Shown piece by piece: positions 1 to 12,585 of a stretch of 64,000 nucleotides of DNA. Positions within the stretch are counted from its first letter, which is position 1; every line of letters begins with the position of its first letter. Both the position numbers and the translations under genes were made by a program. The stretch is taken from positions 76,301 through 140,300 of the forward strand of contig VFFE01005989.1 in the NCBI GenBank assembly GCA_008921705.1. The letters are read 5' to 3'. Below the pieces are notes generated by a model that was not told the origin of the DNA, did no database searches, and worked only from the letters and a program-made list of their open reading frames with translations. This DNA comes from Burhinus oedicnemus. Taxonomy: Eukaryota > Chordata > Aves > Charadriiformes > Burhinidae.

Positions 1-1917
1 GGAGCTTCCTGCAGCTGCTTGGGGCACCGACAGATGCTGTTAGCAGTGGAACTATCAGTGTATCAGTTCCAGCCAGCCACAGCACGGACTGCGGAGGTTT
101 CGGTTTGCTGGAAATTCAGAAAAATGTTGGTTTCTACCCAATTTGGATCAAAACCAGGTTTTTTTTAAAAAAAACCCCAAAATTTCCCACGGCCTCTCAC
201 TTTTTGGTTGGCTGTGCTTACTACCTGCGTGCATGGTGCTTCATGCAGGGACCCTACCCTGGAGAGAGGTCAGAGGCATGCAGTAATATACAGAACACCA
301 AGCCCAAGATCCACGGCAGGGACAAATACAGATTCGCCTCAAACCAAGCAATTCAAACCTTGTTTTTATACTGTTGAAGTTTAATTTGAAGCTCACTCAG
401 TATTAGAGCAATGGGGTCAAACACTTGACGTTTTATATTTTTTAAGTAAGACTGATTTTGTTAAATGCATATAAAAAGCCATCAAGAATATTAAAATCCT
501 AAACAAGATTTTGAATAGCGTCTATCAGTTTAATTACTTAATGGAAAAGGCAGCAAGAAGACTGTGTTTTATTTTTACATTAATAAAAAAGACATCAACT
601 GGTGTGCTAGTGATCTGATGAAGCTGTATCTATTTTCAAAACTATCTTCTTAAAAAAAAATTGTATTCATTAAGCAAGATGATCGTGCTCAAAAGAGATT
701 TTTTCCATCACATACCATGTTCAGTGTAGAACAGCCATATCCCTTCCACCCAAAATAGGTTCTCCAGGGACAAGGGAAAGAGAAGGAAAGGAATGGAAAG
801 AGAATAGGATAAAAATCAATCTCTCATGAAGTACACCAGATGCTAAGAATGTTATGTTTCAAAGATTACTCCAATCTCTAATTTCTGGGATCAGTACAAG
901 ACCTATACGGAGGGCTGATTAACCCACGCCTGCCTGTTGCCAGTTGGGGTTTTTTTGCAATATTCCTTCTCAACAGCTGCTTCGGACTGCTGTCAGAGAT
1001 GGAAGCTGGTCTACTGCTGCAACCCACAATGGCAATTCCTACGTTTCACAAATCAGCCTACTGCCAAACGGCTGCATGCACTCAACAGCTACAGCATTGG
1101 TACACGCGTATCTCCTTAAAACAAGATACTTATTCAACATTATAGGATTAAACATGCGCAGTCGTAGTTTGGTTCAGTTTCCTAGTTGAAGTTGTGTTTC
1201 AGTGAATGTCTTGCTCTCAGTATTAGAGAGAATTAAATCTGGATAGTGTTTGATGTTATGGATGGGATTAAATCCAGCTTACTTTTGGTTCATATGCTCA
1301 CTCCTTCATAGGAACCTGAGGAGGAACGGTAAGCTTGAAGTTGGGTTCTGCCTTACAAACTGGGAAAATTACTGAAAACATCGAATATTGAAAGCAAAAA
1401 AGTACTGACTTATTTACTACCAGGCAACAGAAGTACATAAAACTGAATATGAGCACCAACTGTATAAAACTTATGAAGCTCAAGAGTAAAAATTAAGACC
1501 AAGTATCTGGTAGATTCTTCTTAAATTTAATATCCCCCGTATTTGTACCAGTCATGACTGGGATCTAGTAGATTCCCATATTTCTGCAACCTTGATGTGG
1601 CTCAGTCATCCCACAAAAGGGTTCTTGCAACTCTTGAACAGCCTTTCCAGGACTGTAGTGTGAGACTAAGTGAAGAAGTGGGAATCCCTAAATCATTGTT
1701 TGCTGAAAAACGGGAGGATTTATCAGGTGCCAGCAGACATTGTACTTACTCTATTTGATTCATGGGTTTTACAGCCTGGCTTCTGGGTTGGGTTTCTTTT
1801 ACCAGCAAGTGCAAGAAACTAAAGCCGGGAGAGGGCAGGTGCTGCGGGCAGCATCCCCTGCTGTCTTTCATGGCTGTGCCCAGTGCCCCAGAAGGACACG
1901 AGGACGTGGCTGGAGAG
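1..1917. other. Intergenic, no gene seen
   Basis: AT-rich noncoding sequence with only short, unconserved open frames and no recognisable exon, repeat family or RNA gene. It contains short A and T runs (for example near 160 and 650) and nothing I can name. Confidence 0.5.
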
Positions 1918-2135
1918 TCACAGAATCACTGGGGTTGGAAGGGACCTCTGGAGATCATCTAGTCCAACCCCCCTGCCACAGCAGGTTCACCTAGAGCAGG
2001 TTGCACAGGACGGTGTCCAGGCGGGTATTGAATGTCTCCAGTCGGAGACTCCACCACCTCTCTGGGCAGCCTGTTCCAGTGCTCTGGCACCCTCAAAGGA
2101 AAGAAGTTCCTCCTCATGTTTAGATGGAACTAAAG
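1918..2135 (-). mobile_element. CR1 LINE 3' fragment
   Basis: The plus strand starts with the reverse complement of a CR1 3' end (agaatcac followed by ggttggaagggacctctgga) and continues with the usual antisense CR1 text, including ctctgggcagcctgttccag and a ttcctcctcatgttta segment. The element is 5' truncated and on the minus strand. Its 3' consensus differs from the copies at 4899 and 43809 (ggagatcatctag rather than ttaagatcatc), so it belongs to another CR1 subfamily. The far boundary is approximate. Confidence 0.85.
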
Positions 2136-4898
2136 TCCATCCCTACAGCTTTTCCCTGGGTTTGTACTTTTGTAGGCACCAACAGCACTTGAGCAAACTG
2201 GGATTCAGCTGCTCCGGCTTCTTGGGGTAAGCTTAACAGAGGGCTTTGCCCAACAGTGGGTGGCAATGTCACCTCTGGGTCCTGCCTATGGATATCCGCC
2301 CCCAAGATGTGCTTGGCAAACATTGTGTGCGCTCAAACTTCTATGTCCCTCCTGCTGCCCCATGCAAGATCTACAAGCAGCCAACCAGCATAAACAGAGA
2401 GCTGGTCTCAGTCTGCGTGACCATCGCAATTAGGAGTCTATAGAATGTAAATACCAATGAATGAAGCATCTGAGTGAGATTTCCCTAAAAGAGAAACTCA
2501 CGAGAGGTGTCTGCTGAGGCCATTTACCAACAAAAGTGTGGAGAGTTAAAACATCTTTGTTTCAGGCAGGAGGCACATGGGGAAAACAATCCAGACTGCT
2601 GTGTCTGGACAGCTTTGGAACAGGTAAGTGGGGTTTGTTCATCTGACTACACAACACCAGTCCTCGCTGTTGAAACCCACATCTGTCCACTTTCTTCACA
2701 TTGCAGTTTTGTCTAGAGGTTTTCCAGCTGCCTTTGCCCTGCCTCACTAGGGACAACTCTGATAGTCTTCATTGCTGGGACCGAATATACACAGATCAAC
2801 AGGAGTGCACAAGAACGAAATGGATGCAAAAGGCTGAGAATTTAAGTGAGGCTAAAGTCTAGTCTGCTTCACGTTCTTTGTTGCTGACATAAATGAGTTA
2901 CCAAAAAAAGTACGTTTGGGCAAGTGAAAGGGGCAATGCAAATATCCAATGTCAGGAATTTCACCCACGAGCCACAAAGAGAAACATTTACAGATAGATA
3001 TATAAACTTGGCCTGTGACACCTCTTGCCGAGGCTAACGAAGCAGCGTGTTATTACACTGAGGGGTCACAATTACTACGGTCACAGTCCCTGGTGTTTCC
3101 CATCCAGGTGCTTTCCCAGCGGAGCCGCAGGTTTGCCTGCGGGGAGGGGAGGATGCCCCAGGCTCAGCCCAGCCCAGTCCAGCCCAGTCCAGTCCAGCCC
3201 AGTCCAGCCCAGCCCAGTCCAGCCCAGTCCAGCCCAGCCCAGCCCCGTCCAGCCCAGCCCAACCCAGCCTTCCTCCCGCTCCGCAAGGCCGTCGCTGCCA
3301 TCTAGCGGCTGTTGTGCCTCCCTACCGAAATGTCCCACCGGGAGCAGCCCATGGTTGTGATAAAGACATTCTGGAAAGTCCTTAGTTGGCTAACTGCTAA
3401 TAGCTTCAGCTGGGTAAAGATATACCTGAGGAGGAAGACGCACAACCTCTATTGCATCCATAGGCACACAATGGTCAAGTCCTTAAACGCCAGGGAGAGA
3501 CGAACACGGGTCACTTACACTTTCTGCCCGTCTCTTTTCCTCTTACCTGCGAAAAAGAAAGTCCTGCAGTTTAGCCCTCCGGGAACTACACAATGAAATT
3601 CGACTTAGAAGGCGTTCAAAACTCCCTCAATGTGTTTTTAAGTGCTTCAAAGCACTTGGATGTTTTCCTCTGGAGGGAAAACACAAAGATCCATTAAAAT
3701 GGATGTCAGAGTTGCTATTCCAGAGATAAATTGAGCTTGAAGCACCTTAATATTGTTTGCCTTTGCTCTAATTAATAAGCCCCTACTTAATCACAGCTTT
3801 CGTAAGCCTCTGTTCAGACAGGTCTGCAAGAGTAAGATGGTCTCTGCTTATCAGAGACCACAAACCCCTTACCTATTTGCAGCAAACTGAAGATCTTCAG
3901 TACAAGATGCCAAAAACTATGGGTGACCAGAAGAGAGTGAAGGGAAAAAGGCATCTTCAGTGCTGGTAGTTCCTGCTGTAGCAGAGAATTTTGTAAGGAT
4001 CATCTAGATGTTTTCATTTAGAAAGTCGCCGGAGCCCACAACACAGTCTGCAACAACAACAACAAAAAACCAAACTACCCAAAAAACCACCAAACAATCC
4101 CCCCCAAACCCACCAATTCCAGTTAGCCTGAATTTTACTGTAACTGCTTAGGCAAGACACCAGATTCTTTAATTTTTTTTCCAAGCCAATAGAAATAATA
4201 GAGCATTTGTTTCCGACATCTCATCTGTACAGCTTCAGAAGATGCAAAAAGGCTTAAGAATTACATGTCTTTAAGAGAAAAGTCCTTCCCTGACGTTTGC
4301 GGAAGAAATACGGGTCCTGCTGCCTCCCGCAGGAGACGGGATACTGGCCTAGGCAGGCCTGTGACCTGGCCAGGTAGGCTGTCCCTGAGCTCTGCCTGAC
4401 GTGTGCCCAACAGGGGAGTCACTCGCTAAGGAAAACTCCTGCAAACAGCACCGACGTTTTGACGGGAACCTAAAAAGTGTATCAAAGCCACCACGTGCAA
4501 CAGCCTGAGACATCTTTAATGCCATGTGATGCTTTTAGCACGGCTGAAAAAGCCACCAGACAGCACAGCCAGGCTGCCGTGTTTAGGGACAGAGCAGCTG
4601 AACGCGTCCTTGACCTGGTGAGTCAGGTGCAGCAGAGGTGCTGAAGACCAACACTCCTGCCTGATGTGCCTCCAGGCGATGCTGCAGCTGTTTTCGGAGC
4701 AGCCAGATGAACTGGCGGCTTGACCAGGGACTCTGGCAGCTCCATCCAGCTTCATCCCGTAGAGAAACAAGCCGAGGAGCAAGTCAGTTGCAGAAAATGG
4801 GACAAAATGTGGGCAAAGGTAATATTTTGAGAAATCAGCAAGACTCCAGGAAACTTTCCCACTTGTACTACAACTGTGGCCAGTGGAGCACAATGTAG
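2136..4898. other. Intergenic with one minisatellite
   Basis: No gene is supported. Apart from the pentamer array at 3164-3269 the only notable item is an A/C-rich low-complexity stretch near 4050-4115. The open frames crossing 3015-3360 on both strands are produced by the minisatellite and are not credible proteins. Confidence 0.5.
3164..3269. repeat. CCAGC/CCAGT pentamer minisatellite
   Basis: About 21 tandem 5-bp units of the form CCAG(C/T), with scattered one-base variants toward the right end (ccccgtcc, aaccc). The C/T choice at the fifth base alternates irregularly, giving a higher-order 10- or 15-bp pattern. It lies in a local GC-rich island with no adjoining gene. Confidence 0.9.
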
Positions 4899-5285
4899 AA
4901 CCATAGAATCACCTAGGGTGGAAAAGACCCTTAAGATCATCAAGTCCAACCCTTAACCTAACATTGCCAAGTCCACCACTAAACCATGTCCCTGAGCACC
5001 ACGTCTGCCCGTCTTTTAAATACCTCCAGGGATGGTGGCAACAACCACTTCCCTGGGCAGCCTGTTCCAATGCTTGAGAACCCTTTCTGTGAAGAAATTT
5101 TTCCTAATATCCCATCTAAACCTCCCCTGGCACAACTTGAGGCTGTTTCCTCTTGTCCTATTGCCTGTTACCTGGGAGAAGAGACCGACCCCCACCTCGC
5201 TACAGCCACTCCTCATAGGAATTGTGCTCTAGACCCCTCACCAGCTTTGTTGCTCTTCTTTGGACACATTCCAGCACCTCAATGA
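4899..5285 (-). mobile_element. CR1 LINE 3' fragment with internal deletion
   Basis: Reverse complement of a CR1 3' end: ccatagaatcacc, then ggtggaaaagacccttaaga, then the antisense of the last part of ORF2. On the minus strand the frame reads the CR1 ORF2 tail ([12 protein letters not shown] near 5240-5280; NRLPREVV near 5040-5060). Compared with the sister copy at 43809, about 83 bp is missing near 5204, where the EEWL region joins directly to the segment before LFSQV. 5' truncated. Confidence 0.9.
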
Positions 5286-8200
5286 GAGCTGAAACAAACC
5301 CAACTCTCCCAGAAAAGCCCTTCCTTTCTTTTCTTCCATCAGTGTTTTGGTCTGTCCCAAGTCTTCCCCCAGTTCTGCTCCTCTTCCCCGCGGGTGAGGT
5401 GGTGGGTGCCAGCTCAGACACACGGCTGTCACCAGCGGGAGGGTGACGGGAGGAGCTGCTGACGTTCCGCTCAGCAGCAAGGTGTGTTAGCCATCCAGGG
5501 GAGGAAACGGGGGAGGGTTCAGCAATATTGGATTAACTCGGGGTTAACAGGAAGAAAGGCCAAGCTTAGGGCCTCTCTCAGCTCCCCTTCATGTGCTCCC
5601 TCATGCTTGGGAAATGGGCTGTTGGAGAGGGTCTTCCCAGAGATGAGCTGACAGACAGGTACAGAGGATTTTGCTTGGAAGAGGAAGACACTGAAGGGAA
5701 ATGTGTCAGCCGGACTAGGAACCCCCTAGCATTAGTGGCTTAAATTCAAACAGTACTGTCCTGTTGTGAATTTTTGTGAAAATATCATGTTAACAAGAGA
5801 CATTTTAACAACTTAGATGTTGGCTCCATTGTTATTTCCATGAAGTGAATTATCGGCAATGTAGTTACTAGGAGTATTTATCATCTTTCAGTAACTCTCC
5901 TCTTCTCAATCACTGCAATGCAATGACACCTGGCAAGACTTGGCTTTAGTTGCAATAGCTGAATAAATAAATATGCGGAAAGCTGCAAATGTAAAAGAGA
6001 GGGATTGATAGGGATTTATATTCAGCCATAGTAAGAATCAACAAGAGACACAGTAACAGCTCACGCTCTGTTATTGTGATAATGCCTAGAGAAGTGGGGC
6101 AGAAAAGTGAAGTGGTAACCACAGCCAGTGGTGAGAGATACAGGACGCTGAAGCAGAACTGAGAGGAGAGCAAGGCTCTTCCTTCCATTTTACTGTATTT
6201 CATTTCCCTCTTGCAAGGAAGAGAATAACCACTTCTCCTGGTTTGAGGTAAAACAGAACCAATTTACTTTTCAGTAATTCTACTCGTGCTCGTGCAGCAG
6301 CATCACTCTGGTTAAGTTTTGTACATGGGACAAAACACTATCTCCATGAGAGACCTCTGTGTGAAACTAATACTGGAGCTCATCAGTGTAGCAGCTTATC
6401 CCTCATTGCATCCACTGCTGCAATGTGCTGTGCACTTCATAATCCAACAGCAAAGTGAATTTGTTTACTTAAAATTCCGTGCTGGCTAGGGAAAAATGTA
6501 CTATCAGATTTGCCAGGATGGATAAAGGCAATGGCTAAAGCAGAGAGAAGACCTGTTCACTTGTCGCACTGCAGCAGCCTTTTGAATTTGAAGAATTCAG
6601 AACCTGAGAAAAGTTTTTGAACGATCACGGCATTTTTGTGCAAGGGCCACACAAACACAGCGCCTGATATTCACCATTCACCAGATAAAGCCCAAATCTT
6701 TTAACGTTTTAGTGGGGAAAGATGCCTGTCTATCCCCCAGACACAATGCAACCTGCTGAACCCCCAGGGTTTTAAAATGACAAATTATTTGATGCCCAAA
6801 GGGGCTCAGGCTTACAGGGCTTGGACAATCTTTTGCTCGATGCTTGTTAAGCAACCAGCGCACAGGAGCCCGGTCTGCACCTGCCCGTTCTGGCTATATT
6901 CGTAGTAAGGGATCAATAACTCATTAGAGCTGTCAGGAGTTGGCAAGCACCACTGGTAACGCCGTCACTCAAATCCAGATCCTCCCCCCTCCAACACTCT
7001 AAGGCATTTAGTCAGTTTTTCTAAATGAGTGTTTACTTTTCACGTTAACTCATCTGAAAAATTATGCCAATAGCTTAAAAACAAAGCAAAGAGGGAGAAC
7101 ATGTCGTTCCAGCAATTGCGAGGCCATAGAATATGGGTTTTTTTGACCTCCCTCCTCCCTAACTCCTCTACTTTGGCTGTTTGGTAGAGCAAAGCACATC
7201 TACCAGCCCCGCGTGTACCTGTCCATTAGTCCTGCATTGGGGAAGCGATGCCGTATATTCAAGAGCCTGATTTGCTTCTCCGAGCATATAAAAAGGTCAT
7301 AAATATAAGCACGCTAAAGAGCAGGAATGTTTATTTATGGCACTGTTTGCGCAGCAGTGGAACCAGTGTCTCACGGCTGTTTGTTCTTGCACCGCAACCC
7401 CGCTCTGGCAGGCTGTAATTCATCCCAAACTGAATTCTGGCTTCACCCGCTGTATACGAGGAACAGTTTAATTAAAATGCAGGAATAACAGAGACAGCTT
7501 ACACTGACGTACAGCAGATAAACCTTTCTCAATCAGACCAATGTCTTACAAGAGGCAGTTTTCCCCGTCTAGGCTTGTTGTTTGTGGGTTTTTTTAGATA
7601 AGGCGGCATTGCAGTATGGTAAAGTATAATGCAAAATGCAAACATTTTCTTCACGGCAAGCAGAAAGCTGCCCCTGGCTATTGGTAACACCCAGGCTTCT
7701 GTGTACAGAGAAGTGCTGGGATAAATGACGGCACACTTTTCTAATAAAACAGTTCCTGATAAATGTTTCTCAATGCTTAGTTTTGTGCTGTCAGTGATCA
7801 TATTTTAAATAGGAGAAAACAACATGGAATTTCAACTTGATGAAGCTGCCCTCATTTTTATGCTGCAAATATCAGGTCTTGGTTTCCTTTTTTTGCCAAT
7901 GAGCCAATGTAATTTTTGTTGTCCTTGGGTGGGAAATAGGACGAAGGAAGATAAATCAGTATCAGGTATCCTCTTTCAAGGCTTAAAGGAAGGTGCATTT
8001 CTTTGGCTGAGATTTAGTTGAGACCGAACATTGAGATTTTCTTGTTTCTTTTGAAATGTGCGATGACAACATTTTTTCTAGTTCGCATTTATTTATCATT
8101 TGGTAAATGTATACTTCATTTCTTTAATGAATGAGACAAACAGCTCCTGAGGGGGTAGCAAATCACAGTACTTTTTTCTTACATAAATACATGTAGTTGT

Positions 8201-8826
8201 ATTAGCTAAAATCTAGGTCACATTGTGTGTATGCGTATACACATACATAACTGAACGATGTACGAGACAACAGACTTTTGAAAATTTCTGTGATGAGCAG
8301 GACATACTTTTCAATCATGTTTTTACATGTGCATATGTGCAAGAATAAACTTTTTTCCCAGCTGGAACGTAGGAGATTTTGAGAACCCAGGAAAACAAAG
8401 CAGAAAAATAGTGAGAAATATTTCAGCAAATTTAATTCAGCAAATTTTAACTTGTCAAGAAACCACACTGTGAGATCATCTCAGAACTGAGAGGATGGAA
8501 GTGACCTCACTTGAGCCAGCTTAGAAGTAACACTATAAGAAGCAGTCTGAAATGACTGCATCTTATACCTTGCACCTTACAGCACTGCTATTACCTAGAT
8601 TGGAACAGAAATCTAATAGGGTTATATTCCTGTGTTATAGAAGAAATTTGATTAACTATGCTTCTCTCTGAATAGTCTTGTTTAGCATTAGTAGCTTAGC
8701 ACTAGTAGATAAAGTACTTGAAGCCTTAAGCTGCAGGAGCTGACTGAGAGTAAACTTTTTCATAAAACTAATGCTGCTAACACAGAACTAGCTGAATCTG
8801 GCAGATGTGAGTGGAATGAAGATGAT
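5286..8826. other. Intergenic, no gene seen
   Basis: Unique-looking AT-rich sequence. The open frames on both strands are short, lack motifs and have no splice-site-bounded similarity to a protein I know. OTUB2, which neighbours the DDX24 3' end in mammals, was looked for and not found. No RNA gene or promoter island was seen. Confidence 0.45.
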
Positions 8827-8991
8827 AAGGACCAAGGAAACAACTCCAAGAGAATGAGGTAACTTCAGAAGAAGGCCAGACCAGAGACAGTGAAAACCAA
8901 CAAGAAATCAAGAGACGACTGATCTGAATTAAGTGATTGGACTTGGGGATCGAGTGCTGGTGGTACAGGTATAATTGAGGGGCGTGATCTG
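8827..8991 (+). repeat. Left copy of 165-bp direct repeat, candidate LTR fragment
   Basis: Starts aaggaccaaggaaac and ends ggggcgtgatctg. It matches 13200-13364 over its whole length with only scattered substitutions and one-base indels. After the shared part the two copies diverge at once. Position and orientation fit a pair of LTR fragments, but no TG...CA ends, primer-binding site or polypurine tract could be placed. Confidence 0.75.
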
Positions 8992-9126
8992 CTACGGATA
9001 GGTGGCCAGGGGCTGTAGGGAAGATTTGTGATCGCAGAAGAATCACCTATGTGTTTGTCAGGGTGAGACCTAACACAATTCCTAAATACCCAAATCGGTC
9101 TGTTCCCAGAAAGTGTAGAACTTACA

Positions 9127-9990
9127 ATGGCAGGGGTCTGTCTCACTGCCGAAAATCCGTTCAAAATTCCTGGGGTTCCACCTGAACTTACTAAAGTACC
9201 TTCAAACTTGCAGAGCTCCTCCGGAATGGACGTGAGTTTATTGAAATCGGCACGATCGGTCTTCATGAAAAACAAGGGAGACAAGCTTGTAGCAGTCAAG
9301 CAGTATCAAATTCCCAGGGAAGCAGAAAAAAAGTATTCAGAAACAAATCCACCAATATCTGAAAAAAGGGGGTTTACGATAATGCAGTTCCCTGTATAAT
9401 ACCCCTCTTTTACCTGTAAGCAAAAACAGGTTAGACAAAGAAGGAGACCCAGAATATCAGTTTGTACAGGACCTCACAGCAATAAATCAACATATGATTG
9501 TAGCTCATCGGTGGTTCCGGACACATCAACAATATTACTGAAAATTCCAGCTTGGGCAAAATACTTTACTGTTACTGATGTAAGAGCTGCATTTTTTAGT
9601 ATTCCTACAGCAGAAGAAAGCCAGCATCTGTTTGCATTTACGTGGAAAAGCCAACAACTAACGTGGACCAACTTGCCCCAAGGGTTCACTAGGTCTCCTA
9701 CGATATTCTCCCGTTTGCTCAAAGATGACTTGAAAGACACTACATTACCTGGAGGTTCTGTGCGTGTACAGTATGTAGATGATTTGTTACTTGCTAGTAA
9801 GACATATGAAAACTGCTTCAACGATACCAGTCATCTGCTGTAGCAGAAAAAGGTCACCGTGCATCTCTTTCTAAACTTCAGCTGTATCAGCAGGAAGTAA
9901 AATATTTAGGATCCCTATTAAAAGAAGGACAAAGATTAGTAGACCCAGAACGGGTCCAGTCTATTGTAGAAATACCTCACCAGTAACAAA
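9127..9990 (+). pseudogene. Retroviral pol reverse transcriptase remnant
   Basis: Remnant of a retroviral reverse transcriptase, which copies viral RNA to DNA. A first frame (9127-9399) holds a pre-RT and early RT segment including the VKQYQIPREA stretch, then a stop. A second frame (9511-9843) covers fingers and palm: TVTDVRAAFFSIP with the first catalytic Asp (residue 23 of that frame), LPQGF (55-59), and the YVDD box (88-91) with both remaining Asp. A stop at 9841 interrupts the frame, and the thumb-like text VKYLGSLLKEG continues in another frame to about 9980. The catalytic triad is intact but the gene is split into at least three frames. Class I retroviral origin is inferred from the motif wording. 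Confidence 0.9.
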
Positions 9991-10095
9991 GAAACAATCT
10001 GAGGATTTTGAGGCGCAGCAGGATACTGCAGACCCTGGATACCGGGGCGGGGGGAGTTCAATAAACTGCTGACAGGAGCTACCAGGGCAGAGGAC

Positions 10096-11110
10096 GTGGA
10101 GCCTGTACGGTGCGGTCCAGAGGGAGAAAAGGCTTTCCAAACTGTAACAGGAGCTTTAGCTTCTGCTGCAGCACTGGGATTGCCGGATTACTCCAAGTGC
10201 TTTGAACTATTTGTGCATGAGAACAAAGGAGCAGCCTGCAGGGTCCTTACTCAAAAGCTAGGTCCGCACCGCCGCCCTGTGGCCTGTCACTCAGCTCAAC
10301 TGGATCCTGTAAGGGCACGGAATAATTCCCGTGTTACAGCAGTAACAGCAACAGCGGCTGGCACAGAAAGAAGCGGATCATTCGTCCTGGGTCACCCAAC
10401 AACTGCGGATGTCCCGCATGAAGTAGGACTGTAGCAACATGCTACATGAGCATTGTCCCCACAACGAGCACATCGCTACAAATTAATGATTTTAAATGTG
10501 GATAGTATTACTTTAATAGGATGTAATGCTTTGAATCCAGCACCTTTACTGCCCGCTCCCTCTGATGATGAGCTGCATCATGATTGTGCTAAGGTAGTGT
10601 TTCACTCCAGCCGCCTACAGGACGATCTGCAGGATCAACCTCTAGAGAGGATCTAAACCTTTTCACCAATGGATCTTCATACTATGTGAATGGAAAACAA
10701 CACACGGGCTATGCAGTGGTGAGAGACTTAGAGGTACCTGAAGCTACAACCCTTGGTGAGTGCCCAAGGGGCTGAATTAACTGCATTAGCAAGAGCAGCC
10801 TGGTGGGGATGTAATCAGCGGGTAACTATTTATACCGAGTCTAAATACACTTTTGGAGTGTGTCATGCAACAGGTATGCTATGGAAAGAACGAGGGTTCC
10901 TTACCTTGGCAGGAAAGAATATTTCTACTGGAGCTGAAATCTGAATGGTGTTGGAAGCTATAAAGCATCCAAGGGAAACTGCTGCAGCATGCTGTCCAGC
11001 TCATACCGAAGGATCCAGCAAAACTGAATTAATTGGCAGGTAAAGCAACTAAAGCTTCTGCCCACCAACCTATACATGAGTGCATTGCCGTAACAATTCC
11101 CTCTGCTGAT
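10096..11110 (+). pseudogene. Retroviral pol connection/RNase H remnant
   Basis: The frame at 10096-10434 reads a connection-type segment (ALGLPDYSK, then LTQKLGPHRRPVA), as found between RT and RNase H in class I pol genes. RNase H proper starts near 10656 with a FTNGSS segment; family members have Asp where this copy has Asn (codon 10668-10670), so the first catalytic metal ligand is lost. Further right the homology is scattered over several frames with many stops. RNase H would degrade the RNA strand of the hybrid; this copy cannot be functional. Confidence 0.8.
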
Positions 11111-11589
11111 GATTGGCAAGAGATTAATAATCCAGCCCAAATATATGCAGAACATAAGGATGCAGGGAAGAAGTCCTTGTCCCTGCAAATGGAATGCTAG
11201 AGAGCAGAGCTGCTCATGCAGCTGGGAACGATGCTGCAAAAGCAGACCAACCAGAAACTGCTGATACTTGAGACCAATCCACACTTTAAGCTCGAAATGC
11301 AACAAAACAAGTATTTGATGGCCACTATGCTGATGAGCGCAGGCATTCAAGACGCTAGGGACAGTGCCCAAGGCGCATGCCATGGTCCTTGAGCATAAAG
11401 AGCAACGAGGACATCAAGAATCGAGGAAGCTCTAAGACGCAGAAGACAGACCACACAAACTGCACAGCAACAGACACAGGCTGGAACCGCCCTGCTCAGC
11501 ACATGCTAGCTTCATGCTAGGGAACGGGCTCAATGGGAAAGTTGGGAGGCTATGAAAGATGAAACTGGAATTTGGAGTATTGGGGGAAA
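11111..11589 (+). other. ERV interior, degraded
   Basis: Sequence between the RNase H remnant and the integrase zinc-binding region. No frame longer than a few tens of codons carries recognisable pol text. It is A-rich and is taken as eroded pol, or a small insertion, because it lies between two pol domains. Confidence 0.45.
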
Positions 11590-12585
11590 ACCCATTTTAC
11601 CAAGAAAATATTTAATTACTTTGGCTAAGTGGCTTCATGATAAAACACAGAGGGATGACAGCAACTGTTAACCAGACTGAAAAAATGTGGGCAGCCCCCA
11701 GAATACATATGGCAGTAGAAAGGATTGTGAGTTCTTGTCCCACTTGTTGGAATTTTTCTGATGCAAAAACCCAAACAGGAAGTTGGAGGATGACCATGAG
11801 CATACTTCCCATTCCAAAGACTGTAAATTGATTATGCTGACATGCCTCTTATGAGCGGATTTAAGCACCTGGTAGTAACCATGGATCAACTCTCAGGATG
11901 GGTAGAAGCTTTTCCCACCAGGAAAGCTGATACTGCGGGATTGGTCAAAGCACTCTTGTGGGAAATCATTCCCAAATACAGAATACCTGAAACCACAGAA
12001 GCCGATAGGGGTTCTCATTTTTCAGCGGGAATACTAAACAGTATCTATAAAAGATTAGGAATCCAGCGACAGCTACACGTTCCATATCATCCACAGTCCT
12101 CAGGACAGCTGGAAAGAATGAATAGGACTCTCAAAAATAAAATTGCTTGAACTTGTAGGTTTGAAATGGCCTGAAGTTTTAGGAATAGTGCTATAGGATA
12201 TTAGAAATATCCCTTGCCAACCTCTAGGGTTGCCACCAGCAGAAACAGCATTTGGCAGGCACTTAGCTGTACCTGGGACCTTTGTCCCTGCTAGGACCAG
12301 CCTCTTAGATGGAGATGAATGAGTTACCAAATTTGTATTGGGGATACAAAAACATCTACAAGAAAAGAGGGCACAAGCCAGATGGTTTCAACCAGTACCA
12401 GCTGGAATGTAAGTACATGATAACCAGTCTGGAGATGCAGTAATGATAAAGAGCTACTCTTGCAAAACCAAGTTGGACCCTAAATAGGAGGGTCCATACA
12501 CCTTGTTATTAACTTCTTACTTTGCTGTAAAGGTTGCAGAAAAGGGTAATTGGATTCACCACTCTCATGTTAAATGACTGCCCAA
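11590..12585 (+). pseudogene. Retroviral integrase remnant
   Basis: Integrase joins viral DNA to the host chromosome. The N-terminal zinc domain is present but shifted: LHDKT and HRGM lie in different frames near 11634-11655, and the CPTC pair is near 11735. The core starts with IDY (Asp codon 11830-11832, just after an in-frame TAA) and runs through the frame at 11842-12150 with the second Asp in EADRGSHF (codon 12004-12006) and Glu in GQLERMNR (codon 12112-12114), which gives the D,D(35)E spacing. A stop follows at 12148. The C-terminal part continues to about 12580 and includes a GPY module; the Trp expected just before it is a TAG stop (12485-12487). All three catalytic residues survive in a gene with several breaks. 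Confidence 0.9.

Noticed and set aside
3015..3360. Pro/Ala/Gln- or Gly/Trp-rich frames as a repeat protein
   Set aside because: Produced by the pentamer minisatellite in both strands; no flanking coding signal.
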